Notes: generated from the letters alone by a model not told the origin. A DNA stretch of 64,000 nt from JAPUDQ01 sp049644865 (GCA_049644865.1 JBARSV010000018.1:13305-77304), one strand, 5' to 3'. Positions 16,928 through 25,148 are shown, numbered from the stretch's first letter. Translations and numbers: made by a program.

Positions 16928-18301
16928 ATGGCAAAACAAACATATGATTTCGACCTCATCGTCATTGGCTCTGGAGCCGGCGGTAGTGTAGCAGCTGACA
17001 TCGCAGCTCGGGGCGGCAAACGTGTTGCACTTGTCGAAGCTGATGCGCTCGGTGGCGAGTGCCCTAACTATGGCTGCATACCAAGCAAGGCTCTCTTGCA
17101 CGCAGCAAATGTCTACGATAGTGCACGCGGTGCGGAGCGGTTTGGCATACGCCTGACGGCTATGGGATATAACTACCCAAGTATCAAAGCGTGGAAAGAT
17201 ATCGCTGTACGTCGTACTGGTACTCACGAGTCAGAAAAATATTACCGTTCGCAAAACATTACACTCCTCCGTGGCATGGCGCACTTCCTCAGTCCCCACG
17301 AGATCACCGTCAATCGTCGACATATAAGTTCTCATTATTTCCTGATTGCGACAGGTTCAGTCATGCGATTACCCGATATAACTGGCCTCGACAAAATCGA
17401 GTATCTAACTTCCCGCACGGCGCTTGATCTTATACGACCTCCCAAATCAATCTGCATCATCGGAGGCGGCTCAACTGGGTGTGAGTTCGCTGAGCTACTG
17501 AGCATATTTGGCACAAAAGTAACGTTGATCGACATTGCCCCTCGTCTTCTCCCCAATGAAGACGAGGAAGCAAGCGCAATGATCGAAGATTATTTCAGCA
17601 AAAAACGCGGCATAACTATACTGACAAAAGCAAAAATTATCTCTGTTGTTCGTGACGGCCAGATGCAACGCATCGCCTACCTACGCGGCGGCGACCAACA
17701 CGTAGTCAAGGCGGAGCGGGTATTGGTAACAACCAGCAAATCACCCCAAACCGATCTTGGACTCGAAAATGCCGGTGTCGAATACAGCCACAAAGGCATC
17801 GAGGTCAATGAACACCTACAAACAAGTGCACCACATATCTACGCTGCTGGTGATGTCCTCGGACGATATATGTATACGCATGTCGGTGTATACGAAAGCC
17901 GCGTCGTGGCAAATAACATTTTGCGCAAGCACAAAGTCGCGACTGATTATCGCGCCGTTCCACGTATCACATTTGTCACGCCAGAGATCGCCTCTGTCGG
18001 GCTGACCGAAGCTGACTGCCTACGCCGTGATCTCGAGATCAAAAAAGCGATTGCACCGCTCAATATCATCTCGCGTAGCAACGTCACTGATACGCGCGAG
18101 GGCTTTTGCAAAGTCATCACCGACCGGGGCGGTATACTCATCGGAGGCACTGTGGTCGGACCACATGCGGGGGAGATCATTCACGAGCTCACCTTGGCTA
18201 TCCAGTATGGCCTGACCAGTGCCGAAGTCGCTAATGCCCTCCATGCCTTCCCAAGCTGGAGCGAAGTAGTACGGGTAGCGTGTAGTAAGATCAAGGTTTA
18301 G
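16928..18301 (+). CDS. pyridine nucleotide-disulfide oxidoreductase, MerA/Lpd-like
   Basis: A 457-aa class I flavoprotein disulfide reductase. FAD-binding GSGAGGSVAADIA (14-26), redox cysteines C45 and C50 in GGECPNYGCIPSK, NAD(P)-binding IGGGSTGCEFAELL, and the second FAD motif HIYAAGDV. The C-terminal dimer motif reads LHAFPSWSE (438-446), where Lpd and glutathione reductase have H-x-H-P-T; the catalytic-base histidine is replaced by F441. Mercuric reductases also lack this histidine, but the C-terminal cysteine pair of MerA is absent too. The physiological substrate is therefore unclear. A GGGGGCGG ribosome site precedes the start. Confidence 0.85.
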   Translation: MAKQTYDFDLIVIGSGAGGSVAADIAARGGKRVALVEADALGGECPNYGCIPSKALLHAANVYDSARGAERFGIRLTAMGYNYPSIKAWKDIAVRRTGTHESEKYYRSQNITLLRGMAHFLSPHEITVNRRHISSHYFLIATGSVMRLPDITGLDKIEYLTSRTALDLIRPPKSICIIGGGSTGCEFAELLSIFGTKVTLIDIAPRLLPNEDEEASAMIEDYFSKKRGITILTKAKIISVVRDGQMQRIAYLRGGDQHVVKAERVLVTTSKSPQTDLGLENAGVEYSHKGIEVNEHLQTSAPHIYAAGDVLGRYMYTHVGVYESRVVANNILRKHKVATDYRAVPRITFVTPEIASVGLTEADCLRRDLEIKKAIAPLNIISRSNVTDTREGFCKVITDRGGILIGGTVVGPHAGEIIHELTLAIQYGLTSAEVANALHAFPSWSEVVRVACSKIKV

Positions 18302-18377
18302 GACGAGCTGGATTTTGGATTTTGGAAGAAATAGCTAGTATTAGCGCTGACTATCGATAACAGTCCAGGCAATTGTC

Positions 18378-18986
18378 TTATGAGGTGCTGACAGTCGGCT
18401 CAATTGTCACCTCATGCCATGAAAATAAGGAATACTTTGTGGATTGATGCTCAACGTAGCCTTCAGGTCGATACGATCCAGGGGGTAACAAGATTACGCC
18501 ATACGTTAGCCCACGATCTGTCATAAGACCTTGATACGATCGTGACATATCAAGTTGTCGCAATTCTTCACCGACCATGAAATCTTCTTCTGATACATCA
18601 ATCCCCAGCTCTTCCTTCAGGGCTCGTACCATAGCTGAAACAGCCGACTCGCCAGCTTTTCTTTTCTCACCGAGCGACGTTGATAAGTTGCGCTTTCTCT
18701 CTGTGCCATCGGCCATAAACACCTGCTTATCCTCAATGAGTTGTAGCCACTTACCATCGACCTCTACAAGTACATCTATTGCCACACCATCAACCCGACG
18801 TACAAGCCCAGCCTCAGTCATGATAATAGCGGCTTCGCCGGCTTCGATCTCTGCCATCAAATCTTCGACTCGTTTTGAACCACCTGTTCCCCACGAAGAA
18901 ACATCGATGTCATGACCACTTAGTAACGCCAACACGTCATGTGGGCTACGCCACTCAGCGTTACGGTCCGATACACGATCACTCAT
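18378..18986 (-). CDS. NUDIX-like hydrolase
   Basis: A 202-aa protein. Residues about 109-130 contain KAGESAVSAMVRALKEELGI, a NUDIX box with one change (REL to RAL; the metal-binding EE pair is kept). The N-terminal 100 residues are an extra domain with strands and DVLVEVDGKWLQLIEDKQV. NUDIX enzymes cleave nucleoside diphosphates linked to other groups; substrate is not predictable. The ATG at 18986 is 6 bases after TACCAT, supporting it over the upstream ATG at 19040, which would extend through a tRNA-derived hairpin. Confidence 0.7.
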   Translation of the reverse strand: MSDRVSDRNAEWRSPHDVLALLSGHDIDVSSWGTGGSKRVEDLMAEIEAGEAAIIMTEAGLVRRVDGVAIDVLVEVDGKWLQLIEDKQVFMADGTERKRNLSTSLGEKRKAGESAVSAMVRALKEELGIDVSEEDFMVGEELRQLDMSRSYQGLMTDRGLTYGVILLPPGSYRPEGYVEHQSTKYSLFSWHEVTIEPTVSTS

Positions 18987-19035
18987 TATCACATGGTACT
19001 GTGGTGCCACACGACATGCAAGGAGTTGAAGAGTA

Positions 19036-19095
19036 GCCAAGAAAAAAACCGGTCATGAGACCGATTCTTTTCTTGGTAGCGGGGGCAGGATTATC
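19036..19095 (-). other. tRNA-fMet 3'-end remnant with its own terminator
   Basis: Bases 19073-19091 repeat the last 19 bases of the initiator tRNA (TGGTAGCGGGGGCAGGATT on plus), and they continue on the minus strand into a hairpin, CCAAGAAAAGAATCGGTC pairing with its complement (19036-19077), with a T-run. This copies the pattern tRNA end plus terminator found at the intact gene about 200 bases away. Confidence 0.7.
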
Positions 19096-19234
19096 TCTCG
19101 CTTCGCTCGTTCTTCCGCTCGTTCGCCAAATAAAATGCCTGGCGGCGCTTTATTTGGCTTCGCTCACTCCACGAACCTGCGACCACGTGACAGCAAATGC
19201 TGTCACGGTCGCAGGCTCCAATCCTACTCTATAA
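19096..19234. other. rearranged tRNA-derived spacer
   Basis: No gene. Contains a stem pairing GCCAAATAAAATGCC with GGC...GCTTTATTTGGC, a fragment GAACCTGCGACC equal to the tRNA T-arm, and an opposite-strand GGTCGCAGGCTCCAATCCTA resembling the same arm, around a GTGACAGCA/TGCTGTCAC hairpin. Confidence 0.5.
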
Positions 19235-19275
19235 CCACGTAAAATGCCGATCATAAAGACCGGCATTTTACGTGG
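19235..19275 (-). terminator. terminator of tRNA-fMet
   Basis: Perfect 15-bp inverted repeat CCACGTAAAATGCCG (19235-19249) and its complement (19261-19275) with an 11-base loop. The 5' arm includes the tRNA CCA itself. Confidence 0.75.
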
Positions 19276-19350
19276 TAGCGGGGGCAGGATTTGAACCTGC
19301 GACCTCTTGGTTATGAGCCAAGCGAGCTGACCGGGCTGCTCCACCCCGCG
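19273..19350 (-). tRNA. initiator tRNA-fMet (CAT)
   Basis: A 78-base initiator tRNA with encoded CCA. It begins CGCGGGGTGGAGCAG like other bacterial initiators, keeps an unpaired 1:72 position (C1 opposite U72), and has the T-arm GCAGG-TTCAAAT-CCTGC. The anticodon stem is CTTGG/CCAAG, so only two of the usual three G-C pairs next to the loop are present. Its pre-tRNA ends in a strong terminator. Confidence 0.93.
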
Positions 19351-19377
19351 ATATATTCCTGATCTAACATGCAATGT

Positions 19378-19449
19378 GCGTCGCCATAACCAAATGGTTA
19401 TGAGCGATGATGACGAGCGGGAGCTGACCGGGCTGCTCCACCCCGCATC
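19378..19449 (-). pseudogene. broken second copy of tRNA-fMet
   Basis: On the minus strand the 5' half GCGGGGTGGAGCAGCCCGG...GCTC (19424-19446) is identical to the intact gene, but then 14 unrelated bases intervene before GCTCATAACCATTTGG, a damaged anticodon arm. There is no T-arm or acceptor 3' strand. It is a duplicated, truncated tRNA. Confidence 0.65.
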
Positions 19450-19613
19450 GTCGGAATCGACTCCGAGCGCTGGTTTTCGGCAAATGCCGAAAAGCCGCTG
19501 ACTCTTCATCGTTTCCTGCTCACAAAACAAAATATAGCAAGTGCTAATTTTGTTTTGAAAGCGGCAAAAGTGCTCCAGACATATTATCACATCTGTTTAC
19601 ATCCGAGCAATGT

Positions 19614-20009
19614 CTATCCACCAAAAAAGAACCGCTTCCATTGCTCGATAGGGGTAATTTCTCTGACATCGTGGGAAATATTATCTTTAGTATGCACGCG
19701 GGGTAGCGGTGGTAATATTATGACATTTTCGCCCGGTAAAGCTTTGCCTAGATACCGCCTTGCACTTAGATCAAGGTACTCGTCACTTCTTAGATATCGC
19801 TGCTGTAATTTTAATGTATCACTTTCAAGCTCCACGAGTTCGATCTGCCGTTTCATATCATCAACTTTCTGTTGTAAAATGAAGTTTTTTTGTAATACAT
19901 CGACGGTGTTCCATGCGCCCATAGTGACGAGCACCCCCGCTGTCAACAATATCACATTGCTAGACGTAGCATGACGACGGAGCAGATGGTAATAATGCGT
20001 GAAGTTCAT
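19614..20009 (-). CDS. FtsB/DivIC-like septum formation protein
   Basis: A 131-aa bitopic membrane protein: short cytoplasmic N-terminus, one helix at about residues 20-38, then a coiled coil (KVDDMKRQIELVELESDTLK) and the element YLRSDEYLDLSARRYLGKALPGE, typical of FtsB/DivIC. These proteins recruit and activate the divisome with FtsL/FtsQ. The start at 20009 has a TATAAT box 15 bases upstream and no Shine-Dalgarno, giving a very short leader. Confidence 0.78.
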   Translation of the reverse strand: MNFTHYYHLLRRHATSSNVILLTAGVLVTMGAWNTVDVLQKNFILQQKVDDMKRQIELVELESDTLKLQQRYLRSDEYLDLSARRYLGKALPGENVIILPPLPRVHTKDNISHDVREITPIEQWKRFFFGG

Positions 20010-20097
20010 ATTTGTTATATTTCGATTATACCAGTTAGTCGGCCGTAGACGCATGAGACGTCACATACTCCGGTTGAGAACGTTAAACCCTTATCTC

Positions 20098-20173
20098 TGG
20101 TGGGGGTGGAAGGGATTGAACCTTCGACCAACAGGTTATGAGCCCGCTGCTCTAACCACTGAGCTACACCCCC
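20098..20173 (-). tRNA. tRNA with CAT anticodon (Met elongator or Ile2)
   Basis: A 76-base cloverleaf with encoded CCA: acceptor GGGGGTG/CACCCCC, D-arm GCTC/GAGC, anticodon loop CTCATAA, T-arm GAAGG-TTCAATC-CCTTC. The flanks TTATCTCTG and CAGAGATAA are complementary and extend the acceptor stem in the precursor. It is the third CAT tRNA of the window and the second non-initiator; one of the two is expected to be tRNA-Ile2, the TilS substrate. Confidence 0.93.
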
Positions 20174-20280
20174 ACAGAGATAAATTTTTAAACAATTCTC
20201 GCCAACTATTGTACCAGATACGCACCTGATATAAAGATCCGTCCCCATGAGAGAGGACGGATACTATCACATGTCTATAA

Positions 20281-20682
20281 CTACGCTGCTGGATGATTAC
20301 TATTGAGAGTAAACAATTTGGCAATACCCCAACCAAGCAATGAATAGATCAACATCGCCACAATTGTACTGACCTCAAAATACGACACGCCATACGCTGG
20401 AGTGTAGCTAAACATACCAAAAAACGGTGCTGCAAAGACGCCGCTAAAGGCGTAGACCAGATCAACAAAGCCATTGCCTTCATTTGCGCCCAGCAACTGC
20501 AACACCAGACGAAGCGCCAATACGACGACAATAAAGCCGACGATGTACCAGACAACTCGTTGCGCGACAATACTCATCGGGGCGGAGCTCACCGCTTTGA
20601 CGGTCTGCCGCTGGACATTGGTATTGCCCACCTGCGCGTCCGTCGTGCGAACTTCCCTGGTTTCTTGAACTTCATCAGCCAT
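20281..20682 (-). CDS. YggT-family membrane protein
   Basis: A 133-aa protein with a polar N-terminus of about 40 residues and two or three membrane helices (VVWYIVGFIVVVLALRLVL; a second near the C-terminus). The spacing and LRLVLQLLGAN resemble YggT proteins, often linked to cell division or osmotic stress. The ATG at 20682 has a strong ribosome site (GGGAGGTGAG) 8 bases away. Confidence 0.75.
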   Translation of the reverse strand: MADEVQETREVRTTDAQVGNTNVQRQTVKAVSSAPMSIVAQRVVWYIVGFIVVVLALRLVLQLLGANEGNGFVDLVYAFSGVFAAPFFGMFSYTPAYGVSYFEVSTIVAMLIYSLLGWGIAKLFTLNSNHPAA

Positions 20683-20760
20683 ACAACTCACCTCCCTTAT
20701 GTGGTGAGGTTAGTATAGCATGAAAACCGATGTGTGACGGGAGAGATTTGGCGATAAAAG

Positions 20761-21126
20761 TTAGAAATCGTTTCCCTGAAGAGACTCAATGGCATCCCAT
20801 GAGACGTTTGCCTCTTTCATAATTTGCTCAGGAGTTTTGCCTGAAGGAGGTTGTGGAGCTGATGCATGTGATGCTCTAGCCGCCTCAAAATCTGCCCGCA
20901 GCTGAGCTGCGCGCTCGGGAGTAACACCAGCCATGAAGCCGGGCGCAACACCTTCTGCGGCATATGCGTCGCGAGTGTCTTCTCGAGAAGCAACCCTTAA
21001 GACGTCTCTACCGTTCAGCCCCTGTCGTCGCAGAGCCTGCGCCGAGTCACCGGTCAATTCGTGCGGCCTTCCGCCAAGATCTTCCCAAGCGGTTGGTTTA
21101 TCGGGGTCCGGTTGCCATGCTGTCAT
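20761..21126 (-). CDS. unknown 121-aa soluble protein
   Basis: Hydrophilic protein, no recognised family. It contains PTAWEDLGGRPHEL near the N-terminus and APGFMAGVTPERAAQLRADF in the middle. The ATG follows TATAAT (21133-21138) by 6 bases, a clean leaderless start, which supports the gene being real. No operon partner is obvious. Confidence 0.65.
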   Translation of the reverse strand: MTAWQPDPDKPTAWEDLGGRPHELTGDSAQALRRQGLNGRDVLRVASREDTRDAYAAEGVAPGFMAGVTPERAAQLRADFEAARASHASAPQPPSGKTPEQIMKEANVSWDAIESLQGNDF

Positions 21127-21163
21127 AACTCTATTATAGCATAACTAATATGATTTTGTCAAC

Positions 21164-21200
21164 CAAAACCCGCCTCCCGTAGAGAAAGGCGGGTGTTTTT
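21164..21200. terminator. hairpin with A/T flanks
   Basis: CCCGCCT (about 21169-21175) pairs with AGGCGGG (21187-21193), flanked by AAAA on the left and GTTTTT on the right. It could end transcription in either direction between the two small genes. Confidence 0.5.
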
Positions 21201-21258
21201 GGCACCTTGTTTGTTTTATTTATCGTATCACCATAAGTAGTATGAGGCAACGTCACGC

Positions 21259-21289
21259 AAAAGCACCGCTGTTAGTGCGGTGCTTTTTT
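21259..21289. terminator. bidirectional intrinsic terminator
   Basis: Arms AAAAGCACCGC (21259-21269) and GCGGTGCTTTT (21277-21287), 7-base loop, T-run on both strands. Placed 14 bases after the stop of the 68-aa gene. Confidence 0.8.
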
Positions 21290-21302
21290 GACAACGAATA
21301 AA

Positions 21303-21509
21303 CTATTTCTTGTTGCGAACAGTCAAGAAACCGTTGCGTGGGTTCTCGGTCACCTCTTTGCCAGCAGGAAGCTCGCAAGGAGTGCCTTTACCGCCCTCTA
21401 CCTTTGCAAAAAAGTAGATGGTTTGTTGTTTGCCACCGCGAAGGGTGACATCTTTTTTGTGCAAAAAGTATTTTACCCCTTTTGAGTTGGTGTGTGCGTA
21501 AGCTGCCAT
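21303..21509 (-). CDS. unknown 68-aa protein
   Basis: A small basic protein starting MAAYAHTNSKGVKYFLHKKDV, without membrane segments, preceded by an excellent ribosome site (AAAGGAGGAGAAC) and followed by a strong terminator. It has the look of a highly expressed stand-alone gene. Function not recognised. Confidence 0.75.
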   Translation of the reverse strand: MAAYAHTNSKGVKYFLHKKDVTLRGGKQQTIYFFAKVEGGKGTPCELPAGKEVTENPRNGFLTVRNKK

Positions 21510-21621
21510 AGACAGGTTCTCCTCCTTTAATCTCTTACGGATTCTACTCTACCTGGGGTCGTCTCTGATGTCAACTGTTAAACATAGAGAGACTGCCTAC
21601 GGCCCCATATAATAAACACTT

Positions 21622-22272
21622 TCAAAATGCTTTGAAACGATGTTTGATAATAAACCGGATCACCATTGCGCTCACTAATCGTAAGGCAATGACAAATACT
21701 ATGAATACACTAAATAGCGTGACAAATCCTGCTGGATCAGGTGACCACCTGGGCGAAATAAAGTTATAATGGTAGTTGTCTGCAATCGGGAGATGTAGAA
21801 AGCTTAGAGAATCACTGCCCGTGCCAAGAGCCCTCACACGGTCGGCGACACACTGCACATAATCATTACGAAACGAAGAAACACCACCTTGCCACCTAGA
21901 TCGACATTCAATGCTGGCCTCCTGATAAACCATCGCTTGAGGGTTAAGTGAGTTGCTCGCTTCAATTAAAGCCTTTTCTCTGTCGCGCTCGTATTGGTGC
22001 TCAAGCCAGATACCTTTATCAAGAGAGGTATTCATGTGGGATGCTACATATCTTTGTAACTGCAAAATTGTTCGCTGAATCTCAGTCTGTTCGCCCTTTT
22101 TGTCTGCGGCAAAAACAGCTTCACGTCGGGCTACCATACCGAGATTATTCAATCGTAGGAGGGTGACGGCAAGCAATAAAGTAATCACGAAGATAACGAC
22201 CAGCTGCCACGTCTTGATATGACGTAGCCAGGCATAGAATTTACTGAGTGATTTGCGGTCAAATGATGCCAC
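21622..22272 (-). CDS. unknown membrane protein, two helices with external loop
   Basis: A 216-aa protein with a helix at about residues 23-43 and another at 183-205, enclosing a 135-residue extracytoplasmic region that contains two cysteines (IECRSRW and VQCVADR) likely to form a disulfide. It is 15 bases downstream of the MFS gene on the same strand and probably co-transcribed. No family recognised. Confidence 0.7.
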   Translation of the reverse strand: MASFDRKSLSKFYAWLRHIKTWQLVVIFVITLLLAVTLLRLNNLGMVARREAVFAADKKGEQTEIQRTILQLQRYVASHMNTSLDKGIWLEHQYERDREKALIEASNSLNPQAMVYQEASIECRSRWQGGVSSFRNDYVQCVADRVRALGTGSDSLSFLHLPIADNYHYNFISPRWSPDPAGFVTLFSVFIVFVIALRLVSAMVIRFIIKHRFKAF

Positions 22273-22287
22273 GAGTTGGTTCCACCT

Positions 22288-23526
22288 TTATTTCCAGTAT
22301 AGCAAATGCCGTTTGGTGAGCCCGGGCAGTCGGTTGGCAAGCAGTACCAACACGGCGATAGCCGCGATGCCATAACCAATCTGTAGCGTCGCCACCTCCT
22401 CGGCGTACAGCGATATTAGTCCGACGATAGCACAATACCATGCTGCCCCCAAGGCTGCCGCGCCAGAGACAAGTGACATGTAGACGATGCGATAGCCTGG
22501 TAGCAAGTCAGCTTGGGCAAAATAACCTTTTGTGATCGGTAGCGCATACGCCGTTGTCGAGATCTCGTTGAAAATATTGATCATCAACACACCAAACGGT
22601 GTCGCAGCAAAAAGCCGTAGAATATGCGTCATGCTATCGGCCACCACACCTGCCTTCATGAGCTCACGGCTACGGTGCTTGTCGACGAGTAGCCCTATGA
22701 CTTTCGCCGAGGCAACACCTACCACGATCGTGATTGATGATAAGACACCTAACTGCGCATAGATAGTGTTGGATGATATACCAAATATACTTAATCCGAC
22801 GAGAAGCGACCACATAAAGCCGCTCGCCACAAAGTCGAAACCAACTGCTACCTGTGCAACCAGCCCACCCCATAGCTGACGCAATTGTAACCCGTGAAAG
22901 GTGATCTGTTGGTGAGTACGTACTGGTTCTGGGGTGACTAAGAGCGGCAACGCTGCCATCCCAAAAGTGATCGATGCGGCGACGAGGGTGGCTTGTGGCC
23001 CAAACCAATATGCGATGAAACCCCCGATAACTGGGCTGATGCCCTTGGCGATCTGCTCGAGCATATGCATATAGCCTAACTCTTTTCCTGAATGACCCTC
23101 GTGACGGACTTTCGAGAAGCCCACAAGATAGGAGATATCATAGAGCGTCACTGACAGTGCCTGAGTCACACCGGCAATGATAATCGCCGATAGGCCGTAG
23201 TCTGGTGCGATAGCAAACAGTAAAAGAGCGGGGACATACAGTAGATTGCTGATAAGCGTCGCATGCTTTGGACCGATTCGCGCCACAAGATATGCAAAGG
23301 GCCACGCCAGGACACCACGCAGCACAAAATACCCAGCAAAATAAAACATAATAAATGTCAGCCCATAGCCATTTTGGTACAAATAGATAGCGATAAATAT
23401 GCTCACCATCGACACCGCCAACGTCCGCAACACACGACTGGCATAGAGCTCAGCCATTTCTGAAAAACTCACATCACGCCAATAATGACGCCCCTCGAGA
23501 AAATAATAAATAAATCGTTTGATCAT
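22288..23526 (-). CDS. MFS transporter
   Basis: A 412-aa major facilitator with about 12 membrane helices. Signature loops are weak, but YLVARIGPKHATLI near residues 79-92 and VIGLLVDKHRSREL in the second half occupy the expected loop positions. Substrate unknown. It is divergent from the MurC-like gene, 143 bases apart. Confidence 0.8.
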   Translation of the reverse strand: MIKRFIYYFLEGRHYWRDVSFSEMAELYASRVLRTLAVSMVSIFIAIYLYQNGYGLTFIMFYFAGYFVLRGVLAWPFAYLVARIGPKHATLISNLLYVPALLLFAIAPDYGLSAIIIAGVTQALSVTLYDISYLVGFSKVRHEGHSGKELGYMHMLEQIAKGISPVIGGFIAYWFGPQATLVAASITFGMAALPLLVTPEPVRTHQQITFHGLQLRQLWGGLVAQVAVGFDFVASGFMWSLLVGLSIFGISSNTIYAQLGVLSSITIVVGVASAKVIGLLVDKHRSRELMKAGVVADSMTHILRLFAATPFGVLMINIFNEISTTAYALPITKGYFAQADLLPGYRIVYMSLVSGAAALGAAWYCAIVGLISLYAEEVATLQIGYGIAAIAVLVLLANRLPGLTKRHLLYWK

Positions 23527-23620
23527 GTTTGTTTTGGTTACTGTGCTGTCTATTTAAACACACTTTTTGCGAAAATAACAGGTGTCAGGCAGTGATTGTC
23601 TTTGTGCTTTTTATGCGCTA

Positions 23621-23662
23621 TTTACGATTCACCATTTACGATTTACCATTTACTCTTTACCA
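23621..23662. repeat. six tandem heptamers upstream of murC
   Basis: Units TTTACGA, TTCACCA, TTTACGA, TTTACCA, TTTACTC, TTTACCA. The last unit supplies the TACCAT box (23658-23663) that lies 6 bases before the murC ATG, so the array appears to provide the promoter. Confidence 0.8.
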
Positions 23663-23669
23663 TGAAGAT

Positions 23670-25148
23670 ATGCGAATATATTTTTCTGGACTAGGTGGGG
23701 TCGGTATCGGGCCGCTAGCGGAGATCGCCCGTGATGCCGGCTATGACGTCGTAGGGTCCGATATGGCTCATAGCCCTATGACTGAACAGTTACAGACACG
23801 AGGCATTGAAGTCATGATCGGCCAAGACGGCTCACAGATCGCCACTGCCCATGACAAGGCGCCGATCGACTGGTTCGTGTACACCAGCGCCTTGCCTCCC
23901 GACCATGCCGAATTAGTCTTTGCTAGTGAGCATGGTATCCGTACCAGCAAGCGCGACGAATTTTTGGCCGAATTTATCCGCGATCACGACCTAAAACTCA
24001 TCGCCGTAGCCGGCACGCACGGCAAAACGACGACAACTGGACTATTTTTGTATGCATGCCACGCGCTCGGCATACCGCTTAGCTACTCAATTGGCACAAC
24101 GATTTCGTGGGGACCCAGCGGCTGTTTTGATAGCGCTAGTGAGTATTTCGTCTATGAGTGCGATGAGTACGATCGCAATTTTTTGCATTTTGAGCCGACC
24201 TTAAGCATTATTACAGCGCTTGATTACGATCATGTAGATACTTACACAACAGTCGATGAATACAAAACTGCCTTCCGGCAGTTTATACAACAATCAAGCA
24301 TGAGCGTTATGTGGGAGAATGATCGACGATATGTGGGCGATTTCGAGGCAACCTACGAAGCCTACGACGAGTTGAAGGATCTCAGTCACATCAGCCTCCC
24401 TGGCGCGCATGTGCGACGTAATGCCTATCTTGTTGAGCAGGTGCTCATGCACCTTCTGCAACAAGAGCAATATGGGATTAGCAATATGCAACACGGGAAA
24501 TCGCACACACCGCCAGCCTCGGGTGGCGATGGTCGGGGCGGCCCCAATGATTCTTTTTCGTCAGACGAAAAAAAACTTGGGGCGGAACGAGCGGCAGGAC
24601 CCGTACGGGGACCCCACGAAGATTCTCTTCGAGGGGCAAAGGAGAGGGAGCGCACTAACGAGATTTCAAAGAAATATCGGGAAGCTACCGTCGAGAAGAT
24701 TGTTGATGCTATCAATCAGTTCCCAGGCACTTCGCGGCGCTTTGAGAAACTAGCAGATAACCTCTATAGTGACTACGGTCATCACCCGGTCGAGATTGCG
24801 GCAACACTGCAGATGGCACGCGAGCTGAGCGACCATGTCGTGCTCGTCTACCAACCACATCAAAACGTTCGTCAGCATCAGATACGCGACGATTACACCG
24901 ATGACGTCTTCCATGACGTCGCTGACGTCTACTGGCTCCCGACGTACCTCAGCCGCGAAGACCCCTCACTTGAGACACTTACCCCAGAACAACTCTCATC
25001 TCAAATATCTCAGAGCAAAGTCCACGTGGCCGATATAAATGACAGCCTCTGGGATACCATCTGCCGCCATCGCGACGTCAGCCACCTTGTCCTCGTTATG
25101 GGCGCCGGCTCTATCGACTCGTGGACACGCCAAAAGTTGACAAGTTAG
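23670..25148 (+). CDS. murC: UDP-N-acetylmuramate--L-alanine ligase-like Mur ligase
   Basis: A 492-aa Mur ligase, cytoplasmic, adding the first amino acid to UDP-MurNAc in peptidoglycan synthesis. The UDP-binding SGLGGVGIGPLAEI is at the N-terminus, the ATP-loop is GTHGKTTTTG, then YECDEYDRNFLHFEP, ALDYDHVDTY and GTSRRFE...DYGHHPVEI, all in MurC order. Between about residues 278 and 330 there is a hydrophilic insertion encoded by hairpin-rich DNA (24505-24655). The start at 23670 is chosen over the ORF's first ATG because it begins MRIYFSGLGG and lies 6 bases after TACCAT. Mpl, a close relative, cannot be fully excluded. Confidence 0.85.
   Translation: MRIYFSGLGGVGIGPLAEIARDAGYDVVGSDMAHSPMTEQLQTRGIEVMIGQDGSQIATAHDKAPIDWFVYTSALPPDHAELVFASEHGIRTSKRDEFLAEFIRDHDLKLIAVAGTHGKTTTTGLFLYACHALGIPLSYSIGTTISWGPSGCFDSASEYFVYECDEYDRNFLHFEPTLSIITALDYDHVDTYTTVDEYKTAFRQFIQQSSMSVMWENDRRYVGDFEATYEAYDELKDLSHISLPGAHVRRNAYLVEQVLMHLLQQEQYGISNMQHGKSHTPPASGGDGRGGPNDSFSSDEKKLGAERAAGPVRGPHEDSLRGAKERERTNEISKKYREATVEKIVDAINQFPGTSRRFEKLADNLYSDYGHHPVEIAATLQMARELSDHVVLVYQPHQNVRQHQIRDDYTDDVFHDVADVYWLPTYLSREDPSLETLTPEQLSSQISQSKVHVADINDSLWDTICRHRDVSHLVLVMGAGSIDSWTRQKLTS
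24505..24655 (+). repeat. hairpin-rich in-frame insertion inside murC
   Basis: Nested arms GCCCCAA (24541-24547)/TTGGGGC (24577-24583) and TTTTTCGT (24554-24561)/ACGAAAAA (24565-24572), then a second stem around CCCCACGAAG/CTTCGAGGGG. It encodes a low-complexity stretch (SGGDGRGGPN...) absent from ordinary MurC. Confidence 0.6.
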
